DNA of 64,000 bases from Staphylococcus marylandisciuri (GCF_025519785.1 NZ_JAOPKZ010000013.1:1-64000), one strand, 5' to 3'; positions 9,710 through 20,099 are shown, counted from the first letter of the stretch. Numbers and translations are program-made. The notes: generated by a model not told the origin, from the letters alone.

Positions 9710-10579
9710 TTATTTGTTACTCTCCTCTATTAATCTCATGATCGCATGGCCTACCCCATCATCTTCATTTGAGGTTGTCTCGTATTTAGCGACTGCTTTC
9801 ACTTCATCAGTCGCATTCTCCATTGCAACCGGATAACCGACTCGTTCTAACATTGATACATCATTTAGGTTGTCACCGATAGCCATGACTTCTTCCATAT
9901 CAATATTTAATTGCTCTGCAATTCTATGTAAAGCAATACCTTTTTGAGCATCACTATGAGTAATTTCAATATTACCTCTTGAAGAGGACGAAATAGCAAG
10001 ATGAGTCGATTCTGCTAATCGCTCACTTACACGATCGATCTTCTCCAAATCACTATCGTAAGCTAATATTTTCATAATGATCTCACCCGGGATACTTTCG
10101 ATAGCATTATAATCACTAACCACTTTAAGCGTTCCATTATCGAGACGTTTCTGAATAGCTGCACGTATCTTCTCAACATCAGCTTTCTGCCCTGCGCGTT
10201 CAGCGATATCTACATATATTTCGACATCATGTTCAGGATCCTCTGTGTAAATTCCTCGATTAGTATAAACTTGGAAATATACGCCCTCTTTATTGAGTTC
10301 GTTCTTGATACGTTGTATGAGTTCGTGATTGAGGTGAGAGGTGCTCATTATATTAAATGTTTCATCTCGGACTTCTGCACCGTTTAAACATATATAAGGA
10401 ACAGCAAGCTTTGCATCCTCTACCGGCGCACTCGCTTCATAAAAAGCTCTTCCCGTAGCTATCACAACAGTTATCCCTTGGGACTGTGCATACTTTATTG
10501 CTTCGATATTCTTATCAGATATTTCATGCGATGCATTAAGTAATGTGCCATCCATGTCAGAAGCTATCAATTTAATCAT
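9710..10579 (-). CDS. Cof-type HAD phosphatase
   Basis: Haloacid dehalogenase hydrolase with a type IIB cap, 289 residues. Motif I is at the start (IASDMDGTLL, with the nucleophile Asp and the acid Asp), motif II is ATGR near residue 44, and motifs III/IV are KGIALHRIAEQLN and AIGDNLNDVSML in the last quarter. Such enzymes dephosphorylate sugar phosphates or flavin and pyridoxal precursors; the substrate cannot be read from sequence. I start at ATG 10579 (MIKLIASDMDG): the longer frame adds a basic tail without homology. Between tadA and azo1 on the same strand. Confidence 0.85.
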   Translation of the reverse strand: MIKLIASDMDGTLLNASHEISDKNIEAIKYAQSQGITVVIATGRAFYEASAPVEDAKLAVPYICLNGAEVRDETFNIMSTSHLNHELIQRIKNELNKEGVYFQVYTNRGIYTEDPEHDVEIYVDIAERAGQKADVEKIRAAIQKRLDNGTLKVVSDYNAIESIPGEIIMKILAYDSDLEKIDRVSERLAESTHLAISSSSRGNIEITHSDAQKGIALHRIAEQLNIDMEEVMAIGDNLNDVSMLERVGYPVAMENATDEVKAVAKYETTSNEDDGVGHAIMRLIEESNK

Positions 10580-10677
10580 TATCTTAAGTCGTTCCTCTCT
10601 CTTTATAGTAACACGAGCAGTTGTTCTCATAACTATTATTGTCACAATTTAGTAACATAATCCCATTCTATCAAATA

Positions 10678-11178
<501 letters not shown>

Positions 11179-11233
11179 TCACCTCTGATATGATAAAATA
11201 GCTACTGTCTATTTTATCATTGGAGCGATAAAG

Positions 11234-11851
11234 ATGAAAAAAACTTTTATAGCTATTGAAGGCCCTATTGGCGTAGGCAAAACATCACTTGCACACCAAC
11301 TCAGTAAGACACTTGACTTTGAAGAGGAAAGAGAAGTCGTTGAGAATAATCCATTTCTTTCTGATTTTTATGACGACATTTCCAAGTGGAGTTTCCAAAC
11401 TGAAATGTTCTTCTTATGTAATCGTTATAAGCAAGTTCAAGACCTAGCTCAGTCTAATAAAGGTGTAGTAAGTGATTACCATATTTTTAAAAATAAAATA
11501 TTTGCTCATAATACCTTAACCACTACTGAATTCAATAAATTTAAGCGCATTTACGACATATTGACAGAAGACCTTATCATGCCAAATATAGTAGTGTTCT
11601 TAGATGCTGATTTACGCGTATTAAAGACCCGTATCGCTAAAAGAAATCGTAGCTTTGAACATCAAATAGAGGATAATTATCTCTTACAGTTACAAGATGA
11701 TTACGCGTCTTTCTATCGCTCTCTACAAGCACAAGATGTTAAAACGTTGTATATCAATACAAGCCATCTTGATTTTGTAAATAACAAAAAAGATTATCAA
11801 TACATACTCAATCAAATTGAACCGATGATTGGAGGCGAGTTCCATGACTAA
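11234..11851 (+). CDS. Deoxynucleoside kinase 1 (dGK/dAK type)
   Basis: Salvage kinase of 205 residues that phosphorylates deoxyadenosine or deoxyguanosine. P-loop GPIGVGKTS (about 9-17); the ENNPFLSDFYDD segment and the lid-region arginines (KRNRSFEHQ) are typical of the family. Where many relatives have a DRSI motif this one reads SDYHIFKNKIF, as in the dGK subfamily. It overlaps the next kinase gene by 8 bp, so the two are translationally coupled. Start ATG 11234. Substrate split between the two genes is inferred from order in other Firmicutes. Confidence 0.87.
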   Translation: MKKTFIAIEGPIGVGKTSLAHQLSKTLDFEEEREVVENNPFLSDFYDDISKWSFQTEMFFLCNRYKQVQDLAQSNKGVVSDYHIFKNKIFAHNTLTTTEFNKFKRIYDILTEDLIMPNIVVFLDADLRVLKTRIAKRNRSFEHQIEDNYLLQLQDDYASFYRSLQAQDVKTLYINTSHLDFVNNKKDYQYILNQIEPMIGGEFHD

Positions 11852-12506
11852 CTATGGAATACCGCAAGATGCTGTCATCACGATAGCAGGAACAGTAGGG
11901 GTCGGCAAATCTACGTTAACAAAAGCTCTAGCTCAACGCTTAAATTTCCGTACGTCTATTGAAAACGTCGATAACAACCCTTATTTAGATCTATTTTACA
12001 ATGACTTTGAACGGTGGAGCTTTCACCTTCAAATATACTTCTTAGCAGAACGTTTTAAAGAACAGAAACGCATGTTTGAATATGGTGGTGGCTTTATTCA
12101 AGATCGTTCGATTTATGAAGATGTTGATATCTTCGCTAAAATGCACCAAGAACAAGGCACGATGAGTGAAGCTGATTTCTCAACCTACTCTGAGCTATTT
12201 GATGCAATGGTCATGACGCCTTACTTCCCACAACCAGATGTACTTATCTTTCTCGAATGTGATTACGAAGAAGTGATAGAGCGTATCAAGACACGTGGTA
12301 GAGATATGGAGGTAAATACAGACCCAGAATACTGGAAGAAGCTTTACCAACGTTATGAAGATTGGATTGATAACTTTAAAGCTTGCCCTGTAGTCCGTGT
12401 TAACATCAACGAATATGATATTTTTGACAATCCGGATTCCCTAGACCCAGTCATCAATAAGATTAAACGCATTATAGACACACATAGAGCGGTAGATCCT
12501 AGATAA
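11844..12506 (+). CDS. Deoxynucleoside kinase 2 (dCK/dAK type)
   Basis: Second salvage kinase, 220 residues, same length as its S. aureus counterpart from memory. P-loop GTVGVGKST (about 18-26), ENVDNNPYLDLFYNDFERWS, and the complete DRSIYEDVDIFA motif that partners the sugar. Start ATG 11844 is set by GGAGG 8 bp upstream, inside the end of the first kinase gene. Together they supply dNMPs from deoxynucleosides. Followed by a short repeat and a terminator shared with the convergent AraC-type gene. Confidence 0.88.
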   Translation: MTNYGIPQDAVITIAGTVGVGKSTLTKALAQRLNFRTSIENVDNNPYLDLFYNDFERWSFHLQIYFLAERFKEQKRMFEYGGGFIQDRSIYEDVDIFAKMHQEQGTMSEADFSTYSELFDAMVMTPYFPQPDVLIFLECDYEEVIERIKTRGRDMEVNTDPEYWKKLYQRYEDWIDNFKACPVVRVNINEYDIFDNPDSLDPVINKIKRIIDTHRAVDPR

Positions 12507-12540
12507 TGACGTATGCGGCAGATTATAAGGTAGAACGACA

Positions 12541-12600
12541 TGGGAGAGGGACAAAAATCTAATTTGAATAAAAAGATTTCTGTCGCGCTCCCATGTCCCG
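12541..12600 (+). repeat. Short module A palindrome
   Basis: Only the first palindrome of module A: GGGAGAGGGACAAAAATCTA and its inverted arm ending GCGCTCCC. Such short forms recur at 20275, 21171 and 40761. Confidence 0.8.
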
Positions 12601-12660
12601 GTTCAACTCAAATCCTCAACACTTTTCTCTCGCTCTCTGTTCTGCTTTCAACAAAAAATA

Positions 12661-12704
12661 AAACTCTCAGACGCTTATAATTAAAAAGTATGGTCTGAAA
12701 GTTT
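12661..12704. terminator. Bidirectional terminator between dNK2 and AraC-type gene
   Basis: AAACTCTCAGAC and GTCTGAAAGTTT form an interrupted stem around an AT-rich loop, with A-rich and T-rich flanks. It lies between two convergent genes. Confidence 0.65.
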
Positions 12705-12756
12705 TAAAATTGACATAGATAATTTGTGAAAAGGTAACGGCACCCTTCCTAACCTG

Positions 12757-14796
12757 TTAACTACCAACCCATGAGTGATAAATCGTACATAGTGTTATCA
12801 TATTAGGCTTTAAAGTGACAAAATACGGACGATTTAAAAATTCATGTGCATCTATAGTAAGTGTTGACTGAGTGTAAGTGTTAACTTTGTATTTCAACGA
12901 CGGTGATAAACACTCAGGTGACTTTACATTTTGAGTAGCTACCCCCTCTAGACCAGTTAGAGGATTCATATCTACAGTTTCAAGTGAAATGGTCTGTGTC
13001 CCTGCAGTAGCTAAATCATCTAACTGAATAGTGAAGTGCGTGCTCGCTAACGACTCCGATAATCTAGGAGATGTGTAATTATAAAGCAAGATAAGGTAAC
13101 CATATGCTTTCTTGGCAACTATGTAGTTCTCACCATATTGAATGGGTGCCTGCACAAACAAACCTAACATCTCATGCAGATGTGCAAACGGTAGCTTGAT
13201 ATCATATTGATTAATCAGAGCCAACCCCGTAGTTACTTGAGATGAGAAATGAATACTTACACCACTTAAGTAATCATTCAACTCAACCCACATATTGAGA
13301 TAAGTACGATAATCTAAAGTTGCACTTTGTTCTATAATCCCTGAATCTAGCACGATGAGCTTTCCTTGAGCTTTAATAGCCTTTAAAAAGTCGTTAAGGC
13401 GTTCTTTTTCTTTTGAACAAAGACGGCAACTGTCTTCGTCTTGTGGCATTGCTAGAGAGAAGTTAAAAAGATAATAATCTGTTTCTATCTCCTCATATTC
13501 AGAAGAATTAAGATAACCCACATATTGAGAAGTTATATCCACTGCATATTTCACACGCACTCCATTTATCCTCTGTGGCAATACTTTAAAATCTTTCGGT
13601 AGTATATTACCTTCGCCATTTATAATAATTAATAAATTAGCATTTTCCCACTGAGTATATGAATACCCTCGTATCTCATACATTTGAAATTCTTTTATCC
13701 AGTTGTCTAGCCTTAAATACTCCTCTACACTTCTAATATTTATAGCTAGTGGTACTTGTTTTTTCAAACACTCTATCACACTATTTTGAACATCCTCACT
13801 ATCAATTAGAGGTTCCTTAATATGAACATAAGTAAACCTAGGTTGCTCAGTTAAACTAACATTAAAAGATGAGGAATTATTCACTATTTTATTTAGCTGA
13901 CGGAAGGTTTCAACACTTATAATTTGAAAAAAGTTTAAACCCTCTGATTGAAATTCAGTATCCTTTATAGACACAGTAGTTTCTACATAACAATTTACAA
14001 CTCCAAAGTGGAGATCACGCAATCTACATATATCGTGAATCCCATCTAATATAGGTAAGTGCGCATATGTATGAACATTCTGCAAGTACTGTTTAGGTGT
14101 TGTACGTAAGAAACGTTTGAAATGACCGATATATTTCGAAGCACTCGTATACCCCCACTGACGAGCGATTTCCTCGACCGTTCTCTCTCTAGATAGAAGA
14201 TCTGTCATGGTATGCGCTACTCTTAATGAACATAAGTAATCATTAAACGTCATATTTAATCTTTTAGTAAATAAATTTGATACATAGGATCGTGAAATAT
14301 AATACTTCTGTGCTAAATCATTTAAAGTTATCTTTTGCTTAAGCTGAGCAAAGATATAACTTGTTATCTCATTGAATAAATCCTGCTTAGGAGTTGAACT
14401 ATTTTTAGCTTGAGTATGGAAGTTCCTGAGTATCTTAAATATTAAAGTATCAATTTCTTGGTCATCAGGTCTTTCATTTATCAATTGCTTAAAGAGAGCT
14501 ATTAAATCCCTTTTCACTTCTAGTTGATAATTAAGATTCACATCGAACTTAATAGAATTGTGATATTGACTATGTTTGAGAATGCAATCCCTTGGAAAAG
14601 AAAATATCAATACTTCTCGACTATGAATTCTATACAACTCGGTTTCATTAATAATATGTACCACTCTATCTTTAAATATTTGATCTTCTATTTGAACCTC
14701 AACTTGACCTTCTTTAGCAAAAGCGACAATAATACCATTATAGCAACGACTAGGCCGTGTCATACCTTCAGGTAAATAGCAAACGTGTGGCTTCAT
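12757..14796 (-). CDS. Large AraC/XylS-family regulator (Rsp/Rbf-like)
   Basis: Transcription factor of 679 residues. The two helix-turn-helix motifs are near residues 150-240: TLNDLAQKYYISRSYVSN and RTVEEIARQWGYTSASKYIG, followed by the family end TTPKQYLQ. The N-terminal 100 residues look like a small cupin-type sensor. The long C-terminal half (about 250-679) shows glycosyl-hydrolase-like character, as in staphylococcal Rsp and Rbf, which control surface proteins and biofilm. It is divergent from the LPXTG gene at 15204 across a 407 bp intergenic region, so control of that gene is a reasonable guess. Ribosome-binding site AAGGGGA is rather far from ATG 14796. Confidence 0.8.
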   Translation of the reverse strand: MKPHVCYLPEGMTRPSRCYNGIIVAFAKEGQVEVQIEDQIFKDRVVHIINETELYRIHSREVLIFSFPRDCILKHSQYHNSIKFDVNLNYQLEVKRDLIALFKQLINERPDDQEIDTLIFKILRNFHTQAKNSSTPKQDLFNEITSYIFAQLKQKITLNDLAQKYYISRSYVSNLFTKRLNMTFNDYLCSLRVAHTMTDLLSRERTVEEIARQWGYTSASKYIGHFKRFLRTTPKQYLQNVHTYAHLPILDGIHDICRLRDLHFGVVNCYVETTVSIKDTEFQSEGLNFFQIISVETFRQLNKIVNNSSSFNVSLTEQPRFTYVHIKEPLIDSEDVQNSVIECLKKQVPLAINIRSVEEYLRLDNWIKEFQMYEIRGYSYTQWENANLLIIINGEGNILPKDFKVLPQRINGVRVKYAVDITSQYVGYLNSSEYEEIETDYYLFNFSLAMPQDEDSCRLCSKEKERLNDFLKAIKAQGKLIVLDSGIIEQSATLDYRTYLNMWVELNDYLSGVSIHFSSQVTTGLALINQYDIKLPFAHLHEMLGLFVQAPIQYGENYIVAKKAYGYLILLYNYTSPRLSESLASTHFTIQLDDLATAGTQTISLETVDMNPLTGLEGVATQNVKSPECLSPSLKYKVNTYTQSTLTIDAHEFLNRPYFVTLKPNMITLCTIYHSWVGS

Positions 14797-15203
14797 GATG
14801 TTTCTTATGAATCCCCTTTATATCAGTAGTTTCTTAGTATTTTATATTATGCACAAGACTATAGGAAGACTATCTTTATATTTATTAAAAATATAGCGAG
14901 TGACGTATATAGCGTGTTCGTTTTATTATCATTTTTTAGAAACTACAGAGCTAACTCCTCAAGAGATTCAAAAACAGACCCTCTTTGCCAAAAAATAATA
15001 AGTATTTTTGACATAATGACTATTTTTCTTAAATCTGTTACTGCAAGAAGAGGAAAAATTAACAATTTAGACATTTTAAAAAATGAAACGTGTATAAAAT
15101 ACCTTAAAAACGGTGCTAAGATTAATAATATACAGTAACTCGTAGGGTCAAATATTGTAGCAGTTTGAAGCGGACACTAAAATTGATTGAGGGGAAGTTA
15201 AAT
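14797..15203. other. Divergent promoter region of AraC-type and LPXTG genes
   Basis: 407 bp between two divergent starts. It contains T-rich and A-rich tracts and an open frame of 74 codons (14914-15138) without a ribosome-binding site, which I do not count as a gene. A long 5' leader for the surface protein is likely. Confidence 0.45.
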
Positions 15204-16148
15204 ATGAAAAAAGAAAATTCTTTTAAAAGAAAAGATAGTTTCGATATGCATAAGTTTAATGTAGGGGCGAGCACTGCCTTATTATCAACACTACTCTACT
15301 TCGGAGTAAGTCACTCAGCTGAAGCAGCAGAAAATGATAGAGTGACAGTAGATATTGAGAACGATGATCCAAACACTGTAGTTATAGATGATAATAGCCC
15401 TACTTACACAAAAGCACCTAACCCAAATGATGCAGTCGATTTAAGTAAAAACCTACCACCTGAAACTGAGCATGAAGTGATTATCGATTCACCAGAAGAG
15501 GATCAAAGCGAACCAACTAATAATGATCAAAACGTAGATTCTAATCAAGAAAATCCAGGTAACGACGATCAAAGCGTGGATTCTGATCAAGAAAATCCAG
15601 GTAATGGCGATCAATCTGACGATTTAGATGCTGGTGTGAACGAACCTTACCTTAGTGCAGACCCAAACGATTTAGCAACAATAGATAATGTGAACGACGG
15701 TCAGTCTGGCGATCTAGATGCTGGGGTAAACGAACCTTACTTCGGTACAGATCTTAAAGATTCAGCATCAGCGAGCAATATAAATAACAATAGCCAAACT
15801 AATAACACTGACGTTGGAATATCAGAAAAACCAGGTGTCCCTTCCTCAGCAGATTCTAATGATGGGGTAAGCAGCAGCTCTAACAACTCTAACCCTTTAA
15901 CTTATTCAAACGAGCAAGAAGTCATGAAACAAGATAGTACCTCTCATGCGATGAATAGTGCTCAAGATAATAATAATTTTGCAAACAGTCCATCTAAAGA
16001 TAAAGCGGTACAAAGTAAAAATGAGAGTAATACAGAACAACAACTACCATCTACAGGTATGGATAACACACTTCCTATAAGTGCATCTACAGCGATGTTA
16101 ATTGGCGGTTTAGCGTTACTTGTGCGTAGACGCCAAAGCAATCAATAG
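15204..16148 (+). CDS. Small LPXTG cell-wall-anchored surface protein
   Basis: Secreted, sortase-anchored protein of 314 residues. The signal peptide carries a degenerate YSIRK-G/S motif (FDMHKFNVGASTALLSTLLY) and should be cut after AEA near residue 43. The body is acidic and low in complexity, with imperfect repeats of DQxxDSDQENPGN and DLDAGVNEPYxxxD. The end has LPSTG, a hydrophobic segment and the basic tail RRRQSNQ. There is no folded ligand-binding A domain, although this position holds sdr genes in S. aureus. It may be a stalk-only remnant or a small surface coat protein. ATG 15204 has GAGGGGAAG upstream. A strong terminator follows. Confidence 0.85.
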   Translation: MKKENSFKRKDSFDMHKFNVGASTALLSTLLYFGVSHSAEAAENDRVTVDIENDDPNTVVIDDNSPTYTKAPNPNDAVDLSKNLPPETEHEVIIDSPEEDQSEPTNNDQNVDSNQENPGNDDQSVDSDQENPGNGDQSDDLDAGVNEPYLSADPNDLATIDNVNDGQSGDLDAGVNEPYFGTDLKDSASASNINNNSQTNNTDVGISEKPGVPSSADSNDGVSSSSNNSNPLTYSNEQEVMKQDSTSHAMNSAQDNNNFANSPSKDKAVQSKNESNTEQQLPSTGMDNTLPISASTAMLIGGLALLVRRRQSNQ

Positions 16149-16203
16149 TGTAATAAATTTGTTCTAAATATTGAGGTTGAGACATAAATCCCAGAAAAAA
16201 TAG

Positions 16204-16243
16204 CACTCAGATGATTTAATTCATTTCATCTGAGTGTTTCTTC
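16204..16243 (+). terminator. Terminator of the LPXTG gene
   Basis: Perfect 11 bp stem CACTCAGATGA / TCATCTGAGTG with an 11 nt loop, then TTTCTTC, starting 56 bp after the stop codon. Confidence 0.8.
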
Positions 16244-16245
16244 TT

Positions 16246-16650
16246 GGGAGTGGGACAAAAATCTAATTTGAATAAAAAGATTTCGTCGTCCCGCCCCGGC
16301 AAGGATGACTAGAATTGAAAAAAGCTTGATACAAGCGCATTTTCAAATCAGTCATCTACTGCCAAGATGCTGCAAGAGGGAGCGGGACAGAAATCTAATT
16401 TGAACAAAAAGATTTCGTAGTCCCGCCCCGGCAAAGATGACTAGAATTGAAAAAAGCTTGATACAAGCGCATTTTCAAATCAGTCATCTACTGCCGAGAT
16501 GTTGAATAGGCTGGTATTTATGTCCCAGCCTCTTTCTCTCTAGTCAAAGACCAATATGGCCCAGTTTCTCTTTGTTGGGGCCCCACCCCAACTTGCAGTG
16601 CTTGCAGAAACTGGTTTACCAGTTTCTTTGTGTTGGGGCCCCTGCTCAAA
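16246..16650 (+). repeat. Two tandem module A copies plus module B
   Basis: Forward A copies at 16246-16375 and 16378-16563, then a STAR-type B unit (16564-16650) with GGGGCCCCACCCCAAC and AAACTGGTTTACCAGTTT. The two A copies differ at a few positions, so the tandem is not a recent copy-paste. Confidence 0.88.
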
Positions 16651-16691
16651 TCCTAAACGCTTTTGCCCCAACCTCATCTTACTCGCAACTT

Positions 16692-17081
16692 TCAATCAAT
16701 ATCTTTACGATAAATAATCTTGTCTATTTCATCCTCATCTACCTTTTTACTATAATAATCTTCTCCATTTGATTCTAAGCCGAAAGCTTCAGCTTTATCT
16801 TGATTATCTGTACCAATATAGTTACTACCTTCCACGTCTTGGAATAGATCGAACACTGCGCCACCGTAACGCGCTTCTTGAGACAAGACGTAAATACGAT
16901 CTACTTCATTTTTTGCAACTTTTTTATAATAAAGCGTATGGGTTGTATGCTTGGTAGTTTGTGCTTCAAAACCTAATGACTCTGCTTCAGCATCTTCCGT
17001 AACTAAGACATATTCATTTCCCGTTTCATCGACTACTTTAAAGGCTACATTCTGATAATCAGCATAGCGTCCATCAATCAT
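16692..17081 (-). CDS. Hypothetical acidic protein, 129 residues
   Basis: Soluble acidic protein with no signal or membrane segment. It seems built from two similar halves: YKKVAKNEVDRIYVLS and YSKKVDEDEIDKIIYR each end a half, and each half has a FxAQTTK/AEAFGLES-like stretch, suggesting a duplicated domain. Ribosome-binding site GAGGTG is 6 bp before ATG and overlaps the end of the upstream HAD gene (9 bp gap), so the pair is an operon. A homologue sits at this place in S. aureus, from memory; function unknown. Confidence 0.75.
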   Translation of the reverse strand: MIDGRYADYQNVAFKVVDETGNEYVLVTEDAEAESLGFEAQTTKHTTHTLYYKKVAKNEVDRIYVLSQEARYGGAVFDLFQDVEGSNYIGTDNQDKAEAFGLESNGEDYYSKKVDEDEIDKIIYRKDID

Positions 17082-17090
17082 TCGAGCACC

Positions 17091-17792
17091 TCATTTAACT
17101 TCATCTAATATTGTGAGTATTTCATTGGCGTCATTAGCTATATAGTTTGCTTGGTCAAAGTCTTCTTTCTCTCCAACCCCGGTTAATACTGCTAAACTAT
17201 AGCCAAGTTTGGCATTTATCGCTGTTAGAATATCATTAGGTGTATCGCCTACCATCATTACCTCATAAGGTTCTACATCAAATTGATCAAATAACGGTTT
17301 CAACACATCAGGATTAGGTTTTTCGACAGCATGAGCCTCAGTAGGTATGACCACATCGAAGAATTGTGTTGTTTCTGTAGCCTTTAAGAATTGATCTAAA
17401 CCTTTTTTAGTATCACTTGTGACGATACCGAGTTTATAGCCTCGAGATTTTAATGTTTTAAGAGTACTATAGACGCCTTCCACCCGTTTATTATCTGGCA
17501 CGCGTTGGTCAATTAAAGCTTGACTACGCTCCTGAGCCCATTGACTTACATTTTTATTCGTTAAATTATTAAATGCGTTTATGATATCTTGTAGTGATCC
17601 CGAAGCCATCACTGTACCAGGCTGAATCTTACCTTCAATTATACCTAATGCTCTATAAGCCTCATTAATATCATTAATGTCATGGCGATATTCAGTTATG
17701 AAATCATCAACAAGTTGCATGCCTATTCTGTTCCAACTCTCATCAAAGTATATTAAAGTACCGTCTTTATCGAAGAGAATCCACTTGATCAA
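17091..17792 (-). CDS. HAD-family phosphatase (Gph/PpaX type)
   Basis: Phosphatase of 233 residues with an alpha-helical cap. Motif I LFDKDGTLI is at the N-terminus, motif II is GIVTSDT near residue 123, motif III is the Lys in EKPNPDVL, and motif IV is MVGDTPNDILTA. The Asn-rich INDINEAYRALG segment lies in the cap. I choose TTG 17792 (then IKWILFDKDG), with AGAGGTG about 9 bp upstream; the ATG 45 bp earlier would add a basic tail not expected in the family. First gene of a pair with the 129-residue hypothetical protein. Phosphoglycolate or a nucleotide phosphate could be the substrate. Confidence 0.8.
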   Translation of the reverse strand: MIKWILFDKDGTLIYFDESWNRIGMQLVDDFITEYRHDINDINEAYRALGIIEGKIQPGTVMASGSLQDIINAFNNLTNKNVSQWAQERSQALIDQRVPDNKRVEGVYSTLKTLKSRGYKLGIVTSDTKKGLDQFLKATETTQFFDVVIPTEAHAVEKPNPDVLKPLFDQFDVEPYEVMMVGDTPNDILTAINAKLGYSLAVLTGVGEKEDFDQANYIANDANEILTILDEVK

Positions 17793-17914
17793 TGTTGCAA
17801 CACCTCTACCTCTCTTTAACATTCTTCTTATATTCAATAATACCTTCGCGGTTATTAAAAAGAGAGCAAGGTATCACTCAATATATTAACTGACTTGACT
17901 GATAAATCGCTCTC

Positions 17915-18496
17915 TTAATTCACTTTATCAAAACTGTGAGCATATGTTTTAAACTTCATCTTACTAATAGGAGCGTAGCGCATAAATACTTTACCGACTA
18001 AGCGATCTTCATTAACTAAACCTAAATCTCGACGATTATCATTACTAATATCACGGTTATCTCCTAGGACGAGATACTTCCCTCTAGGTACATGGTGCTT
18101 GCCTCTTGAATGGCGCATATTAGAAACGTCAGTATCTTCTGTCAGGTACTTCCTCAGAGTGACCTTTTTATTATATTTCAAGTACGGCTCCGATACTTTT
18201 TTCCCATTAATAAATAATTGATCTCTTTTGTAGCGAACTGTATCCCCAGGTTTGCCTATTAGACGCTTGATAAAGTCATGTTCATGATCCGCATGAAATA
18301 CCACTATATCCCCTCGTTTAACTGTACCTACGTACTTTGAGAATTCATTAATTAGTAATTTATCCTCGTTTTTTAAAGTAGGATACATTGAATTACCGTT
18401 GACGTCATATTTAGTTACTACAAATTGGCTTAAGAGAATTGCTAGAGTTATACCAATAATAATAGCTATGACCCATTCTATTATAGACTTACGCAC
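17915..18496 (-). CDS. Type I signal peptidase (SpsB-like)
   Basis: Membrane-anchored serine protease of 193 residues that removes signal peptides of secreted proteins. One N-terminal membrane segment (about 7-28), catalytic serine in GNSMYPTL (about 35-42), catalytic lysine in HDFIKRLIGKPGD (about 73-85), and box E GDNRDISNDNRRDLGLV. Both catalytic residues are present, so it should be active, unlike SpsA of S. aureus. Start GTG 18496 with GGAGAG upstream. Its place near a surface-protein gene, away from the spsAB site, suggests an additional copy; the rest of the genome is needed to tell. Confidence 0.88.
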   Translation of the reverse strand: MRKSIIEWVIAIIIGITLAILLSQFVVTKYDVNGNSMYPTLKNEDKLLINEFSKYVGTVKRGDIVVFHADHEHDFIKRLIGKPGDTVRYKRDQLFINGKKVSEPYLKYNKKVTLRKYLTEDTDVSNMRHSRGKHHVPRGKYLVLGDNRDISNDNRRDLGLVNEDRLVGKVFMRYAPISKMKFKTYAHSFDKVN

Positions 18497-18574
18497 TTCT
18501 ATCTCTCCTAGAGTAGTCTTCAGTAGTATAATATATCACTTTCCACCCGAAGTACGAAATAAAAGCTAGAAAAA

Positions 18575-18901
18575 GGGAGCGGGACAGAAATCTAATTTGA
18601 ATAAAAAGATTTCGTAGTCCCGCCCCGGCAAGGATGACTAGAATTGAAAAAAGCTTGATACAAGCGCATTTTCAAATCAGTCATCTACTGCCGAGATGTT
18701 GAAAGAGGGAGCGGGACAGAAATCTAATTTGAATAAAAAGATTTCGTAGTCCCGCCCCGGCAAAGATGACTAGAATTGAAAAAAGCTTAATACAAGCGCG
18801 TTTTCAAATCAGTCATTCCGAGATGTTGAAGAGGCTGAGACATTACATTATGTCCCAGCCTCTTTTTCTCTCTAGTCAAAGACCTTTATGTCCCAGCCTC
18901 T
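18575..18901 (+). repeat. Two tandem module A copies abutting ilvE
   Basis: Forward copies start at 18575 and 18707; the second lacks part of the CATCTACTGCC arm. The right end, a TGGGACAT hairpin plus CCCAGCCTC, lies 13 bp from the ilvE stop codon. Confidence 0.9.
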
Positions 18902-18914
18902 ATGCTATTACAAC

Positions 18915-19994
18915 TTATTGATAGTTAGGAACTACAACTCTCCAACCATTCGGATCTTCTAATTCACCGCTCTGAATACCTACGTAGTTATCGTAAAGTT
19001 TTTGTGTAATTTCACCTGTTTCGAAGTTGTTAATTGTGATTTCACGATCTTCGTACTTCAACTTACCTACTGGAGAAATCACTGCTGCAGTACCTGAACC
19101 GAATACTTCTTCTAATTCGTCGTTGTCATATAAATCAAAGAGCTCTTCAATGCCAACGTGACGTTCTTCAACTTCATAACCTAGTTTAGAAGCAAGTTCG
19201 ATAATAGACTTTCTCGTAATACCTGGTAAGATACTGCCATCTAATTTAGGAGTTACTAATTTACCATTAATAACAAAGAAAATGTTCATACTTCCTACTT
19301 CTTCAACATATTTACGTTCGACACCATCTAACCAGAGAACTTGATCATAACCATCTTTGTTTGCTTCCGATTGAGCAAGTAGACTTGCAGCATAGTTACC
19401 AGCTGTCTTAGCAAAGCCAGTACCGCCACGCACAGCACGTACATATTCATCTTCCACATAGATCTTAGTTGGACTTAATGAACCACCGCCGTAATAAGAG
19501 CCTGATGGTGATAACAAGATCAATAATTTATAATTATTAGATGCGTGCACGCCAAGTGTCCCCTCAGTTGCAAAGACTACTGGACGAATATATAACGATT
19601 GCCCTTCGCCTTCAGGTACCCAATCACGTTCAACATCTACTAACTGTTTTAATCCTTCTAATAATTCTTCTTCATCTATTTTAGGCATATTAATACGTTC
19701 TAAAGAGTTATTAATTCGTTTAAAGTTTTGATCAGGTCTAAACAATACAACGTCGTCACCATGTTTGTATGCTTTTAATCCTTCAAACACAGATTGACCG
19801 TAATGAATACCTTGAGCTGCCGGAGAAATTTCGATTGGTCCATAAGGTACAATCTTCAAATCATGCCAACCTTTATCTTTATCATAATCGTAACTTAGCA
19901 TATAGTCTGTGAAGTGTTTACCAAATCCTAGATTTTGTGGATCTGGTTTTTCTTTAAGTTGATCGCGTTTCACAATTTCAATTCTATCTGACAT
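18915..19994 (-). CDS. ilvE: Branched-chain amino acid aminotransferase
   Basis: PLP enzyme of fold type IV, 359 residues, that interconverts Leu, Ile and Val with their keto acids. Early part: [20 protein letters not shown]. The PLP lysine lies in [18 protein letters not shown] in the middle. The end of the fold has [18 protein letters not shown]. Start ATG with AGGAGG 8 bp upstream. It feeds branched-chain fatty acid synthesis, a major pathway in staphylococci. Monocistronic; no T-box leader in the short upstream region. The repeat after its stop may serve as terminator. Confidence 0.95.
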   Translation of the reverse strand: MSDRIEIVKRDQLKEKPDPQNLGFGKHFTDYMLSYDYDKDKGWHDLKIVPYGPIEISPAAQGIHYGQSVFEGLKAYKHGDDVVLFRPDQNFKRINNSLERINMPKIDEEELLEGLKQLVDVERDWVPEGEGQSLYIRPVVFATEGTLGVHASNNYKLLILLSPSGSYYGGGSLSPTKIYVEDEYVRAVRGGTGFAKTAGNYAASLLAQSEANKDGYDQVLWLDGVERKYVEEVGSMNIFFVINGKLVTPKLDGSILPGITRKSIIELASKLGYEVEERHVGIEELFDLYDNDELEEVFGSGTAAVISPVGKLKYEDREITINNFETGEITQKLYDNYVGIQSGELEDPNGWRVVVPNYQ

Positions 19995-20099
19995 GATGAT
20001 TTCCTCCTAATATTAATTTATCACTATAAATAATTATATCAATCGCGCTCAGGGCGTTCAATAATTATCTAAAAATTTCAAACAACTCCGAAGGGTTTG

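Noticed and set aside
14914..15138. 74-codon frame before the LPXTG gene
   Set aside because: No ribosome-binding site and no protein-like pattern; better seen as 5' leader.
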